Positions 18,151 to 27,299 of a stretch of DNA of 64,000 bases are shown piece by piece. The position numbers were made by a program, and so were the translations under genes. Source of the DNA: an uncultured Desulfobacter sp. Its GTDB lineage: Bacteria; Desulfobacterota; Desulfobacteria; Desulfobacterales; Desulfobacteraceae. The stretch's first letter is position 1. Every line of letters begins with the position of its first letter. The notes beneath the pieces were generated by a model. It was not told the DNA's origin and searched no databases. It saw only the letters and a list, made by a program, of their open reading frames with translations. Location of the stretch: contig NZ_OY781882.1 of assembly GCF_963677125.1 (NCBI RefSeq), positions 5,602,501-5,666,500 of the forward strand, written 5' to 3'.

Positions 18151-19048
18151 TAAATAGAAAAGGGAAAAGTCCTTGGATAAAAGCCGTGCATAAAATTGCC
18201 AGAACAATGCCGAAACTGATACGGCCAATGACTGGACCGGATAACGGTACTGACAAGGGATAATAACACAGCCCGATTCCGGTGCCGGCAAGAAAACCAA
18301 ATAGATGGGCAGATACATCGGTATTTTCACCATGGCTGAACATGGCTGTAAGGGTCGCTGCTGCGGCAAACGGTGCCAGTGATTTGAATTTTGGAAAGAG
18401 TGAATGACGCAATTGTACGCCAATGGTCATGCGCCGGGCCCCTAAAAGCCCTGCTGCGGCCATGACCGCTGTGGAGGCCCCGATGGAAAGACGCAGATCC
18501 CGGCCAAAGCTTTCAGATATCAGATTTCCGGCTGTGCCGGCTGCTAAAAGCAGCAAAAGGCCCTGACCGCAACCGGTTACGCGTAGTAAAGGGCCTGCAA
18601 GTACAATTATTCCGGCGATGTTGCCCAAAAGATGGGCCGTATCGCTGTGCAAAAATAGGGCGGTCACTGCCCTGAAACTTTGCCCTTGGCTTAAATAATA
18701 TGAAGAGGATCCAAAGTTTAAAATGGCTTGTTTGTGCAGGCCCCGGGTGGTGATGATGTAGTGGATAGCTGCCAGGACAAAGACCAGCGCCAGGGCTGCC
18801 GGAGAGAAAAAAATTCTGGTCGGCACATGGGGAACCGGCCTTGGCACATCCTTGTTCTCTATTGCGTATTTTTTTAATTGCTGGCCGGCCTTAAATACAT
18901 CGTCATCGGGGACAAAAATGTTACACGATCCGTCAGGATCCGTTTCAATGACTGCCCTGACAGATTGGGACGCCAGGACTACCAGGATAAGATCGGCCTG
19001 TTTTCGGCTGTTTTTATTGTGTATGTTGCCTGAGAAAATAGATTTCAT
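18143..19048 (-). CDS. rhomboid family intramembrane serine protease
   Basis: This is 301 residues. A soluble N-terminal part of about 80 residues precedes six or seven membrane segments. The rhomboid signature is present: HLLGN (H139, N143), the serine in GASTAV (S192) and the second catalytic residue H248 in AHLFGF. Start ATG at 19048 has AAGGA upstream. It cleaves membrane-protein substrates within the inner membrane; targets are unknown. Confidence 0.93.
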   Translation of the reverse strand: MKSIFSGNIHNKNSRKQADLILVVLASQSVRAVIETDPDGSCNIFVPDDDVFKAGQQLKKYAIENKDVPRPVPHVPTRIFFSPAALALVFVLAAIHYIITTRGLHKQAILNFGSSSYYLSQGQSFRAVTALFLHSDTAHLLGNIAGIIVLAGPLLRVTGCGQGLLLLLAAGTAGNLISESFGRDLRLSIGASTAVMAAAGLLGARRMTIGVQLRHSLFPKFKSLAPFAAAATLTAMFSHGENTDVSAHLFGFLAGTGIGLCYYPLSVPLSGPVIGRISFGIVLAILCTAFIQGLFPFLFSV

Positions 19049-19122
19049 TTTTTCCTTGCCGGATGTGATTGTTTCCGGCTATGAATATAGCTCATGCGAT
19101 AAAAAGAATAAAGGAGCCTTAA

Positions 19123-19929
19123 ATGAAGATCATTCGTTTTACTACCCAAGAGGGTAGGCAAGTCATGGGGTGCGATTGGGACGGAAAGACCGCAAGTATA
19201 GTGGAACAGTCTGCGGATTACAGTTTTAGCGATACCGGTGAACGAGTGGACGTGGTGAAAGTTCTGCCGCCGGTGGAGCCGTCAGCCATTATCTGTATTG
19301 GCCTTAATTATCGTCGTCATGCAAAAGAGACCGGCCAGGAAATTCCAAAATATCCGGCTATTTTTATGAAGTATCCCGGGTCCCTGGCCGGCCACGGCGA
19401 TGCAGTAGTGATTCCAAAATGCGCTTCAGATCCGCCAGAGGTAGATTACGAAGCCGAGCTTGGCGTGGTCATTAAAAAGGCCGCTAAAAATGTGTCCGAA
19501 GAAGAAGCCCTGGATTATGTGCTTGGCTATACCTGCACCAATGACGTCTCTGCCCGGCGGTGGCAGAAACATGCCGGTGCATTTCAGTGGACCCGGGGAA
19601 AAAGCTACGATACCTTTTGCCCCTGTGGACCGGTCATGACTTTGACAGACGAGATTCCGGATCCCCAGAATCTTGCCATTAAGTTACGTCTGAACGGCGA
19701 AACGATGCAGGATAGCCACACCAGCGATATGGTATTCAGCATCGCCAATATGATTTCCTATCTGTCTCAGTCGTCTACCCTTTTACCCGGTACCCTGATC
19801 CTGACCGGGACGCCTGAAGGGGTGGGATTTACCCGAAAACCGCGCTTGTATATAGCGCCGGGAGATCGGATGGAAGTTGAAATTGAAGGTATCGGCGTGC
19901 TTGAAAATCCTGTTGAAATAGAGGAATAA
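19123..19929 (+). CDS. fumarylacetoacetate hydrolase family protein
   Basis: This is 268 residues with AAAGGAG before the ATG. The FAH C-terminal domain is clear: CIGLNYRRHAKE, the metal-binding PPEVDYEAELGVV (acidic ligands) and YTCTNDVSARRWQ, then TGTPEGVGFTRKP. Members hydrolyse, hydrate, decarboxylate or isomerise small keto or enol acids. The specific substrate cannot be read from sequence or context. Confidence 0.93.
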   Translation: MKIIRFTTQEGRQVMGCDWDGKTASIVEQSADYSFSDTGERVDVVKVLPPVEPSAIICIGLNYRRHAKETGQEIPKYPAIFMKYPGSLAGHGDAVVIPKCASDPPEVDYEAELGVVIKKAAKNVSEEEALDYVLGYTCTNDVSARRWQKHAGAFQWTRGKSYDTFCPCGPVMTLTDEIPDPQNLAIKLRLNGETMQDSHTSDMVFSIANMISYLSQSSTLLPGTLILTGTPEGVGFTRKPRLYIAPGDRMEVEIEGIGVLENPVEIEE

Positions 19930-19947
19930 TAAGCTATAAACAAAGGA

Positions 19948-19973
19948 TCCCCCCGGGTAGTTACCCGGGGGGA
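19948..19973. terminator. perfect GC-rich hairpin between convergent genes
   Basis: TCCCCCCGGGTA and TACCCGGGGGGA are 12-bp perfect arms around GT. It is the obvious bidirectional stop signal between the FAH-family gene and the ZraP-like gene, but neither side has a clear T-run. Confidence 0.65.
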
Positions 19974-20044
19974 CAGGAGAGAAGGGAGTTGATGGAGCGA
20001 AAGTGTTTGTTGAGTTCGCTAGGGATTGTTGAGCGGTGGGTATA

Positions 20045-20551
20045 TTAGTTGTTCTCTGGTGGGGCCTTTTTCTGGGTGCCGCCATCAAATCCGGCACCTT
20101 TGCCGAATCCATGATAGCCGTGGCCGTGTCCTTTACCATGTCCGCCAAATCCCATGCCCATTCCCATGGGCATGTATTTTAGTTCCGGAGAAATTTTTCT
20201 GGCATCCAGGGCAAATTCCAAACGTTTAATATCCAGGTCTTTTTCCAAATCCGCCTTTTCCATGACCATAGATTTCAGCTTTGCCGGATTGGGATCAGAT
20301 GTTTCCATATACATGCGGATCTGCTGATTCAGGTTCATAATGCCTGAACGCATCTCATAGGTATCGTCAACAAATTTTTGATGCAGATCACCCAGTTGTT
20401 TCTGCTGTGCATCGGTCAGGTTCATGCACGCCGGGGGCCGGTCTTGCTTTAAGCCCTTGCCTTTGCCTTGCATTGCCGGTCCGGCAAATGCACCGGCGGA
20501 AAAGGTACATGTAATGATCAGTATCGTTAATGTGGCTAATGTTTTTTTCAT
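20045..20551 (-). CDS. ZraP/Spy-like periplasmic metal-associated protein
   Basis: This is 168 residues. A signal peptide (MKKTLATLTILII..., cleavage near AFA-GP) is followed by a helical core with NLTDAQQKQLGDLHQKF, resembling the LTxxQ signature of the Spy/CpxP/ZraP family. The C-terminus is very rich in Gly, His and Met (GFGGHGKGHGHGYHGFGKG), suggesting metal binding. ZraP proteins are zinc-linked periplasmic chaperones controlled by ZraSR. Here a sigma54 promoter precedes the gene, and a kinase and a sigma54 activator are divergent from it, reproducing the zraP-zraSR layout. AGGAGG precedes the ATG. Confidence 0.85.
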   Translation of the reverse strand: MKKTLATLTILIITCTFSAGAFAGPAMQGKGKGLKQDRPPACMNLTDAQQKQLGDLHQKFVDDTYEMRSGIMNLNQQIRMYMETSDPNPAKLKSMVMEKADLEKDLDIKRLEFALDARKISPELKYMPMGMGMGFGGHGKGHGHGYHGFGKGAGFDGGTQKKAPPENN

Positions 20552-20636
20552 AATGCCTCCTTATGGAGCTTGGTATTTATACTTGGCTTGGTTTTTAATG
20601 ATCTTTAAGTTTTTGATCATCGTTGCAATGTTATAT

Positions 20637-20652
20637 AGCAAATGGTGTGCCA
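20637..20652 (-). promoter_or_regulatory. sigma54 promoter of the ZraP-like gene
   Basis: On the reverse strand TGGCACACCATTTGCT matches the sigma54 consensus (TGGCAC, N5, TTGC), with GG and GC exactly 10 bases apart. It lies about 88 bases upstream of the ATG at 20551. Confidence 0.88.
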
Positions 20653-20747
20653 TCTGTTTTGTAAAATTTTGAAAGCACTTTGCAGCAAGTCTTTTGCGTC
20701 TATATGCCATATCAGGGTCTTTTGCAAAAATCAGAGGAGATGTGTAC

Positions 20748-20783
20748 TTTTTACCCAGATCGATGTATACAATCGGGTAAAAA
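20748..20783. promoter_or_regulatory. candidate enhancer (UAS) for the sigma54 activator
   Basis: TTTTTACCC (20748-20756) and GGGTAAAAA (20775-20783) form a 9-bp inverted repeat with an 18-base centre. It lies about 100-140 bases upstream of the sigma54 promoter, the usual enhancer range for NtrC-family activators. It may also serve the divergent kinase gene. Confidence 0.6.
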
Positions 20784-20955
20784 ATATACGATTTGCTGCC
20801 ACCTTGAATGCCTTCAAACTAAAATTTTCATCATTTCCAAAATGTTGAGGTAAAGCTGTTTTGACGCATACGTCCCTGATGGGGATACTGTTGATATGAA
20901 ATAATTAACTTTGCAGCGATGATGGTATTTGTTTTGCAACACGATACGGAATACA

Positions 20956-22761
20956 ATGAACAGATTTAAATTAAATATCACCCCCAAAATGCCTGGACTG
21001 GTGCCGCCGCTGGTTATGGTGGGGGTATTGGTGGTGCTGTTGCCGGTATTTATCCTGATGACCCTGGAGCGGGTTAAAAAGCAGGATGAGTTCATCCAGG
21101 AGCGCTTTTTAATCACCGGCACCTCTTTAATACGTACATTTGAAGCCGGCACCCGAATTGGCATGGGATCTATGCACTGGGGCACTGAACGAATTCAGTC
21201 CATGCTGGAGGAGACTGCAGGCCAGCCTGATGTTGCCTATATTATGATCACCGATGCCATGGGAAAAATTATCGCCCATTCCAATGCCACCATGGTGGGT
21301 AACCTTTATGATAGATGGGCAGATCTGGGGCCGTTGCCCAGGGATCCCCACCTGATCTCCAGTCGCTCTTTGAACACACCCGATGGACCGGTTCTGGAAG
21401 TGGGCAAGCGTTTTGTTCCGTTTATTCATGGATTCAGAGGGCGAAGGCCTATGCCCGGCCACGATGCTGATTCCGACTACAGCCATGAGATGTTGTCGTC
21501 CGGGCGCCTGCCGGGTGCTGAAAGATCACTCAGGCCGGCTTTGGGTATATTTAGTCAGGCTGATTATTATATTTTTACCGGAATGTCCATGACCGGCGTA
21601 CAGGCGGCCCAGGCCCAGGGATTTAAAAATATTGTTATCAAAGGGCTTTTGTTTTTTGTTTTCTGCTGTTCGGGTATTATTGCCCTGTTCGCCTTCCAGG
21701 CTTATAGGGCTGCTCAGTCGTCCCTGGAACAGGTTATGGCGTTTTCCGACAATGTGGTTCAGAATATGCCCTCGGGTCTGATCACTTTGGATACAGACTT
21801 TAATGTGACGTCAGCCAACCGGGCGGCTGAAAAGATCCTGGGTGAAATTCCTGAAAAAGCCTTTCCCCAAATGGCTGCTATGGCTGCTGAAATATCAGCA
21901 TCAGGGGGTGTTGCGTCCGGGGAAGTCACTTTGCACCAAAAAGAGAAAGGTGATCTTCGCCTGGATATGACCGTTTCAGCCATTCCGGCAGATGAAGGCC
22001 AGATCCAGGGATTTGTCCTTCTATTCAGGGATCTGACTCAGATTCGTGACTTGAAAAAACAGGTGGATACCAACCGGCGTTTAGCTGCCATAGGCAAACT
22101 TGCCGCAGGCGTGGCCCATGAAATTCGGAACCCTTTGAGTTCCATCAAAGGCTTTGCCACCTATTTTTCACGGCAATATGAAAATGAACCCGAGGATGTG
22201 GAAATTGCAAAAATTATGATCCAGGAAGTGGAGCGTATGGATCGCTCCATCACCCAGTTGCTGGAGTTTGCAAAACCTATGGCTGTGCAGATCAAGCAGA
22301 CCCGGATCGAACCCTTGATTCAGCATTCCCTTAAGCTGGTTTCCCATGACCTTGGCAAAAAAAAGATTCGTGTTCGAACTGAAATCCATACCCAAAGAGA
22401 AATTATTCATACGGATCCGGAACGTATCTGCCAGGTGCTGCTCAATCTTTACATGAATGCGTTAAATGCCATGGACACCAATGGTCTTCTTGAAGTTGGG
22501 GTAACAGATGTAATGGATGATATTGAAATTCGGGTGGGGGATAACGGTTGTGGTATCCCGGCAAAAGATCTTGAAAAAATATTTGATCCCTATTTTACCA
22601 CTCGGCCCAAAGGAACGGGACTTGGTTTGTCCATTGTTCACAGGATCGTCGAAAATCTCAAAGGTGAAATTCGTGTGGAGAGCCAACTGTCAAAGGGCAC
22701 GGTGTTTTATATCACCCTGCCTGATGATAAAGCGGCCATGACCATATCCGGCACTGAATAA
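20956..22761 (+). CDS. sensor histidine kinase, ZraS-like
   Basis: This is 601 residues from the ATG at 20956 (MNRFKLN); an upstream TTG would add nine residues. TM1 is near 20-38, a periplasmic loop follows to about 225, and TM2 is near 228-250. A PAS-like segment (VVQNMPSGLITLDTDFNVTSANRAA) precedes HisKA (AHEIRNPLSSIKGF) and the ATPase (NALNAM, DNGCGIP, GTGLGLSIV). The extracytoplasmic loop is rich in Met, Gly and Arg near RGRRPMPGHDADSDYSHEM. The NtrB/ZraS type normally partners a sigma54 activator, which follows 40 bases downstream. Confidence 0.93.
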   Translation: MNRFKLNITPKMPGLVPPLVMVGVLVVLLPVFILMTLERVKKQDEFIQERFLITGTSLIRTFEAGTRIGMGSMHWGTERIQSMLEETAGQPDVAYIMITDAMGKIIAHSNATMVGNLYDRWADLGPLPRDPHLISSRSLNTPDGPVLEVGKRFVPFIHGFRGRRPMPGHDADSDYSHEMLSSGRLPGAERSLRPALGIFSQADYYIFTGMSMTGVQAAQAQGFKNIVIKGLLFFVFCCSGIIALFAFQAYRAAQSSLEQVMAFSDNVVQNMPSGLITLDTDFNVTSANRAAEKILGEIPEKAFPQMAAMAAEISASGGVASGEVTLHQKEKGDLRLDMTVSAIPADEGQIQGFVLLFRDLTQIRDLKKQVDTNRRLAAIGKLAAGVAHEIRNPLSSIKGFATYFSRQYENEPEDVEIAKIMIQEVERMDRSITQLLEFAKPMAVQIKQTRIEPLIQHSLKLVSHDLGKKKIRVRTEIHTQREIIHTDPERICQVLLNLYMNALNAMDTNGLLEVGVTDVMDDIEIRVGDNGCGIPAKDLEKIFDPYFTTRPKGTGLGLSIVHRIVENLKGEIRVESQLSKGTVFYITLPDDKAAMTISGTE

Positions 22762-22801
22762 ATATAGGGTTCGGAAGAAACTGATGTAAGGACTTTTTTA
22801 A

Positions 22802-24166
22802 ATGAGTGAGAAGACAGTACTGGTGGTGGATGATGATACAGCCCATGCCACCATGCTTAAAACCCTGATGAAAGGGTGGGGATATGCCGTTCAGGTCGCC
22901 CTGGACGGAGATGAGGGGGTGGATGCGGTGACAAACACCCCTTTTGGTTTGGTGCTTATGGATATGAAAATGGTGAAAATGTCCGGCATGGAAGCCCTGG
23001 CCAAAATTCATGCCTTTAATCCGGCCCTGCCCGTGATCATAATGACCGCCTATTCTTCGGTGGACACGGCTGTCCAAGCACTGAAAATCGGGGCCTATGA
23101 TTACCTGACCAAACCCCTGGATTTTGACAAGTTGAAACTCACCGTGGACCGGGTGTTTGAACGTCTCCACCTGAAGAATGAAAATCAGGATTTGAAAAAA
23201 CAATTGGAAACCAGTTCCTTTCACCACGATATTCTAGGCAAAAGTCCTGCCATGAAGGCGTTGCTGGATACTATACACATGGTGGCCCCTACCGATGCCA
23301 ATGTACTTGTTACAGGGGAGTCGGGTACGGGAAAGGAACTTGTGGCCGCGGCACTGCACAACAACAGTATGCGACGGCAGCATCCTTATATTCGGATTAA
23401 TTGTGCCGCCATCACCGAAACCCTTCTGGAATCCGAACTGTTCGGCCATGAGCGGGGCGCATTTACCGGAGCGGATAAAAAACGCAAGGGTAAATTTCTT
23501 TTGGCGGACAAGGGTAGTATCCTGTTGGACGAAATCGGCGAGATGAGCCTTGCCATGCAGGCAAAATTGCTGCGGGTCATCCAGGAAAAAGAGATTGCAC
23601 CCGTGGGTTCGGAAAAGACCCTTGCTGTGGATGTCCGGGTGATTGCCGCCACAAACAGGGATTTGAAAGTCATGTCCGGTGAAAAAGAGTTCAGAGAGGA
23701 CCTTTATTACCGGCTTAATGTGGTAAACATTGCAATCCCACCGTTGCGCAGGCGTCCCGAGGATATCCCGGAACTTGCCATGCACTTTCTGGATGAGTTT
23801 GCCCGTAAAAACCGAAGGGATATCAAGGGCTTCTCACCCAATGCCATGGATACCCTGATCCGGTATGAGTGGCCCGGCAATGTCCGTGAACTGATGAACG
23901 CCGTGGAGCGCGGTGTGGTCATGGCCAGGGCCGATTATCTTCGCCGGTCTGATCTCTCTTTTATTTCGGATGATGAGCCCGAACAGATCCGGGAAGCGGA
24001 TTTAAATCTTGAAAATATGGCCCTGGCCAAGGTGGAGGAACGGGCTATCTTGTCCACCCTGGCGGCTGCCGGGGGTAATAAAAGCGAAGCGGCCCGAAGG
24101 CTTGGCATTACCCGGAAAACATTGCTTAAAAAACTTAAGCAATACGGAAATGAGGATAATTGTTAA
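22802..24166 (+). CDS. sigma54-dependent response regulator, NtrC/ZraR family
   Basis: This is 454 residues with AAGGA upstream. The receiver domain (1-120) has the acidic pocket VDDD and the phospho-acceptor in LVLMDMKM. The AAA+ domain has Walker A GESGTGKE, the sigma54-contacting GAFTGA loop and the arginine-finger region. The C-terminal Fis-type helix-turn-helix is KSEAARRLGITRKTLLKKL. It is predicted to activate the sigma54 promoter at 20637-20652. Its stop overlaps that of the convergent tyrA. Confidence 0.96.
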   Translation: MSEKTVLVVDDDTAHATMLKTLMKGWGYAVQVALDGDEGVDAVTNTPFGLVLMDMKMVKMSGMEALAKIHAFNPALPVIIMTAYSSVDTAVQALKIGAYDYLTKPLDFDKLKLTVDRVFERLHLKNENQDLKKQLETSSFHHDILGKSPAMKALLDTIHMVAPTDANVLVTGESGTGKELVAAALHNNSMRRQHPYIRINCAAITETLLESELFGHERGAFTGADKKRKGKFLLADKGSILLDEIGEMSLAMQAKLLRVIQEKEIAPVGSEKTLAVDVRVIAATNRDLKVMSGEKEFREDLYYRLNVVNIAIPPLRRRPEDIPELAMHFLDEFARKNRRDIKGFSPNAMDTLIRYEWPGNVRELMNAVERGVVMARADYLRRSDLSFISDDEPEQIREADLNLENMALAKVEERAILSTLAAAGGNKSEAARRLGITRKTLLKKLKQYGNEDNC

Positions 24167-25305
24167 AATCGTTCAATCAGTTTGTTGATAAAATAGGTAC
24201 TTTCACGCAGAGCCTGGTGGCCAAACGGTCCGAACCATTCGGCAATCTGCTCGAATTCCTTGATAAACGCGCCTTTGTCTCCGGATTCAAGCATATCTAT
24301 GAACTGGTTCAAGGATTCAACAAATGTCTTTAAAAGTTGGCGACGCTCGGGTGTGGCAAAGATAATTTCAGCATACAGATCAGGGTCTTGGGCAAAAAGC
24401 CTGCCAACCATACCCAGCTCCAGGCGGTAGATGGGGCTTGAAAATTCAAGGGTGCGTTTAATGGGAATGCCCTGGCGGTAAAGAAAACTGCCGAAACTAA
24501 AGGTAGCAAAATGCCGAAGGGCCTGGACAATCTCCATGACCTGGTCATGTTCCCGTGCGCTCGCTTCAACAACCACGGCACCCCATGCCACCAGCTGGTC
24601 AATAACCCACTGACAGGCATCCTCGTTTTGTCCGGCACATGCCGCAATGATCTGCTTGTCCAGGTTGTCTGTCGTGGGTCCAAAAAGAGGGTGCAGGCCC
24701 AGTACAGGGCCTTTGTGTGCCCGGCACATGGCTTCAATGGGCATTCTTTTGACCGAAGTCAGATCCGTGAGCACCGCATCCGGTCGCATCAGGGGGGCTA
24801 ATTGTTCAATGACCTGGACTGTAACCTTAATGGGAACACAGACTACCACAAGGTCGGCATTTCCACACAAGTCTTGTGCCTGTTTCCAGTCATTTTTATC
24901 CAGGATATCTACCTGGTAGCCGGTTTCGGTGAAAAAACGGACAAACAGACGGCCCATCTCTCCGGCACCGCCCACGATAAGGATTTTTGCCTGGGGCCGG
25001 ATCAACGTGGTTTTGGACACACGGGTCTGGCTTTTCCTGGACTGGTGCATGATGGTTCTATAAAGATTTTCCACCAGATCGGGGTCCACGTTCATGTCCT
25101 TGGCTTTTCCCCGCAGGCGGGATATCACATCTTCTTCCCGGGCCGGATGGTAAATGGGTATCTTGTGCGCTTTTTTAACGCCTACGATTTTTTCCACTTG
25201 TTCCCGGCGTTTGCTTAGTAAAGAGATAATTCGGGCATCAATGTCATCAATTTCATCCCGAAGAGGTTTGATTTGCTGTTCAAAAGAGGAGTTGTCTTTG
25301 GTCAT
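24163..25305 (-). CDS. tyrA: chorismate mutase / prephenate dehydrogenase (T-protein)
   Basis: This is 380 residues. The N-terminal 90 form an AroQ chorismate-mutase helix bundle (LRDEIDDIDARIISLLSKRREQVEKI with RxxED-type residues further on). A Rossmann loop (ILIVGGAGEMGRLF) then opens the prephenate dehydrogenase domain, with LTDLTSVKR and GLHPLFGP following. It converts chorismate to 4-hydroxyphenylpyruvate for tyrosine. The fusion order matches the E. coli T-protein. It is convergent with the response regulator, with overlapping stops. Confidence 0.95.
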   Translation of the reverse strand: MTKDNSSFEQQIKPLRDEIDDIDARIISLLSKRREQVEKIVGVKKAHKIPIYHPAREEDVISRLRGKAKDMNVDPDLVENLYRTIMHQSRKSQTRVSKTTLIRPQAKILIVGGAGEMGRLFVRFFTETGYQVDILDKNDWKQAQDLCGNADLVVVCVPIKVTVQVIEQLAPLMRPDAVLTDLTSVKRMPIEAMCRAHKGPVLGLHPLFGPTTDNLDKQIIAACAGQNEDACQWVIDQLVAWGAVVVEASAREHDQVMEIVQALRHFATFSFGSFLYRQGIPIKRTLEFSSPIYRLELGMVGRLFAQDPDLYAEIIFATPERRQLLKTFVESLNQFIDMLESGDKGAFIKEFEQIAEWFGPFGHQALRESTYFINKLIERF

Positions 25306-25460
25306 GATTTATGGTCTTATGGCAATTTGTGTTTATGGCGCATTTATTAAAATGATCTACAATATCATCAGTCAGTGAGTTCTGGCAATATAAACCCCTG
25401 CCGGATGAAAAAATACCCGGGTCGGGCATAGGGCCAAGGGATTAATAAAGGGGATCAGAC

Positions 25461-26402
25461 ATGTTTAACGGTATGCTGCCCAGGATGGATCGCAAGTCAA
25501 TTTTAGGATATCTGGCGGTGTTTGCATCAGCCTTTTGTTTTTATATGTCCACCGTGGTGATCAAGTGGTCGGCCATGGCCGGGCTTCATATCCGCACCTC
25601 CATGTTCACCTTGTCCCGGTTCAGTTTGGGATTTATCGTTGTCTGCATTATCATTGCCCTGGGCAGTCATAAAATCCGGGTGGTCAAAAAAAGATTTCTG
25701 GTGGGCAGGGCGCTGCTCAATACCATGGCTGTTTTCTGTTTTTTCAAGGGTGTGGCCCATAGCAGCGTGGCCCAGGCCAATATTTTAAATATGACTTTTC
25801 CTTTGTTTATTGCCCTGTTTTCATGGTTTTTTTTCAAGTCCCAAAGGGATTTGGGGACGGTTGCGATTGTCCTGGTGGCCTTTGCCGGGGTCTATATGAT
25901 TTTAATGCCGTCAGATACACATTTTTCTCTGGGGGCGTTGTGGGGGCTGGCTTCGGGGGTTATCGCAGCCTTTGCCATTATTATATTGAACATGGCCCGG
26001 CAGGACCACGACACCCTGACCATTTTGTTTTTTATGTTCGGCCTTGGCGGAATTGTGGTGTTCTCTCTTTTTTTTCATGAAATGCAACTGCCCAATACCC
26101 TTGAAATGAAATATCTTTTCTGGTGTTCGGCCATTGCCATTGCCGGGCAGTTCCTGTTGACCCAGGGATTTAAATATGTCACGGCCATTGAAGGAGGCAT
26201 CATCGCTTCAACCCGGATCTTTTTGGCGGCAATCCTGGGGCCCTTCCTTGTCATGGACCCGGCGCTCTCCTGGGCAGGGTGGGGCGGGGCGTTGCTGATT
26301 TTCACCGGCAACGTGCTTTTGACCGTTAAAAAAGTGCGCAAGTTTACCGGACGTTCTTCTGACGACTCCACGTCTTGTCAGGTTGTTACGAAGGCGCGTT
26401 AA
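25461..26402 (+). CDS. EamA/DMT-family membrane transporter
   Basis: This is 313 residues with about ten hydrophobic segments in two similar halves, the EamA layout. AAGGGGA precedes the ATG. The family exports amino acids, metabolites or drugs. There is no neighbour that fixes the substrate. The last 17 bases overlap the end of the convergent metallo-hydrolase gene. Confidence 0.88.
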   Translation: MFNGMLPRMDRKSILGYLAVFASAFCFYMSTVVIKWSAMAGLHIRTSMFTLSRFSLGFIVVCIIIALGSHKIRVVKKRFLVGRALLNTMAVFCFFKGVAHSSVAQANILNMTFPLFIALFSWFFFKSQRDLGTVAIVLVAFAGVYMILMPSDTHFSLGALWGLASGVIAAFAIIILNMARQDHDTLTILFFMFGLGGIVVFSLFFHEMQLPNTLEMKYLFWCSAIAIAGQFLLTQGFKYVTAIEGGIIASTRIFLAAILGPFLVMDPALSWAGWGGALLIFTGNVLLTVKKVRKFTGRSSDDSTSCQVVTKAR

Positions 26403-27297
26403 ATTCTCTGGCCCGTTTGACCAGCAGCCCGGCACAGTTTGTGACGTTTTCTTTGGTGTATAGACAGAATTCGTCTTTATAGGACATGTTGAATAGTTTT
26501 GTGACCAGTTCCTGATCATCGAGGGGGGTGGTCTTTATCATTTTTATGATTTCAAGTGTCCTGGATTCGGCTGTTTCCAGGGCCGAAGAAACGTTGTCGG
26601 CCATGATAGGTCCATGGTGGGCCGGACAGATGATTTTGGGGGCCAGCGTCCTGATCTGTTTGATGGTGTCAAGGTAGTCTGCCGCGCCCGTGAAAAACAG
26701 GGGCCAGAAATCCCTCCCCGGATAGTGGAACCCTAAAGCATCGGAAGAGCATAGCACTTGGTCCGGCACGGCAACGCCCATCAATGCCGCCGGGGAGTGG
26801 CCCGTTGCCGGCAGTAGATCAAAAAAGACACCGCCGCCCAGATCCAGGCGGGCAGGGCAGTCAATCTCTTCAATGCGGTTGACATCCGGCGGGGCATCAA
26901 GGCTGGGGCGCGCAGGTGTTAACCCTTCTTGGCCCAGGCGCCGGGATACGAACCGGTCCTCGGCGATCAGTGCCGGCGCTGCTTTGGGATGGGTCATAAA
27001 TTTTTTGGCCCCGGTTCCCGCAATGATCCGGGCATTTTTGAACCGGTCAGCCAAACCGGGCAGGCCGGTTACATGGTCTGCATGGGGATGGCTGACAACG
27101 ATAATGTCCGGGGAAATTTCAAGTTCATCCAGCTGCCGGATGACTTGATCCACCATACCTGAAACACCAGCCTCAAACAGCAGGCTCTTATCTTTGCCCG
27201 TGATCAGCATGAGGTTGAAGTAGTAGTTGCCGAGCACCTGTACGCTGGGGCTCACCTGTATGGGAAACCGGTCTTCGGGTATGTATGGGGTTGACAT
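26386..27297 (-). CDS. MBL-fold metallo-hydrolase
   Basis: This is 303 residues. The zinc motif SHPHADHVTG lies near residues 63-72, with later ligands in LPATGHSPA and PAHHGP. This is the common hydrolase branch of the metallo-beta-lactamase fold (glyoxalase II-like). Its start follows the sulfite reductase stop by two bases and its AAAGG site lies inside that gene's end, so the two are translationally coupled. Substrate unknown; a link to sulfur metabolism is only contextual. Confidence 0.87.
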   Translation of the reverse strand: MSTPYIPEDRFPIQVSPSVQVLGNYYFNLMLITGKDKSLLFEAGVSGMVDQVIRQLDELEISPDIIVVSHPHADHVTGLPGLADRFKNARIIAGTGAKKFMTHPKAAPALIAEDRFVSRRLGQEGLTPARPSLDAPPDVNRIEEIDCPARLDLGGGVFFDLLPATGHSPAALMGVAVPDQVLCSSDALGFHYPGRDFWPLFFTGAADYLDTIKQIRTLAPKIICPAHHGPIMADNVSSALETAESRTLEIIKMIKTTPLDDQELVTKLFNMSYKDEFCLYTKENVTNCAGLLVKRAREFNAPS

Positions 27298-27299
27298 AA

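Noticed and set aside
26929..27162. Plus-strand frames opposite the metallo-hydrolase at 26386-27297
   Set aside because: They are antisense to the zinc-motif region of a well-supported gene and have no start signals.
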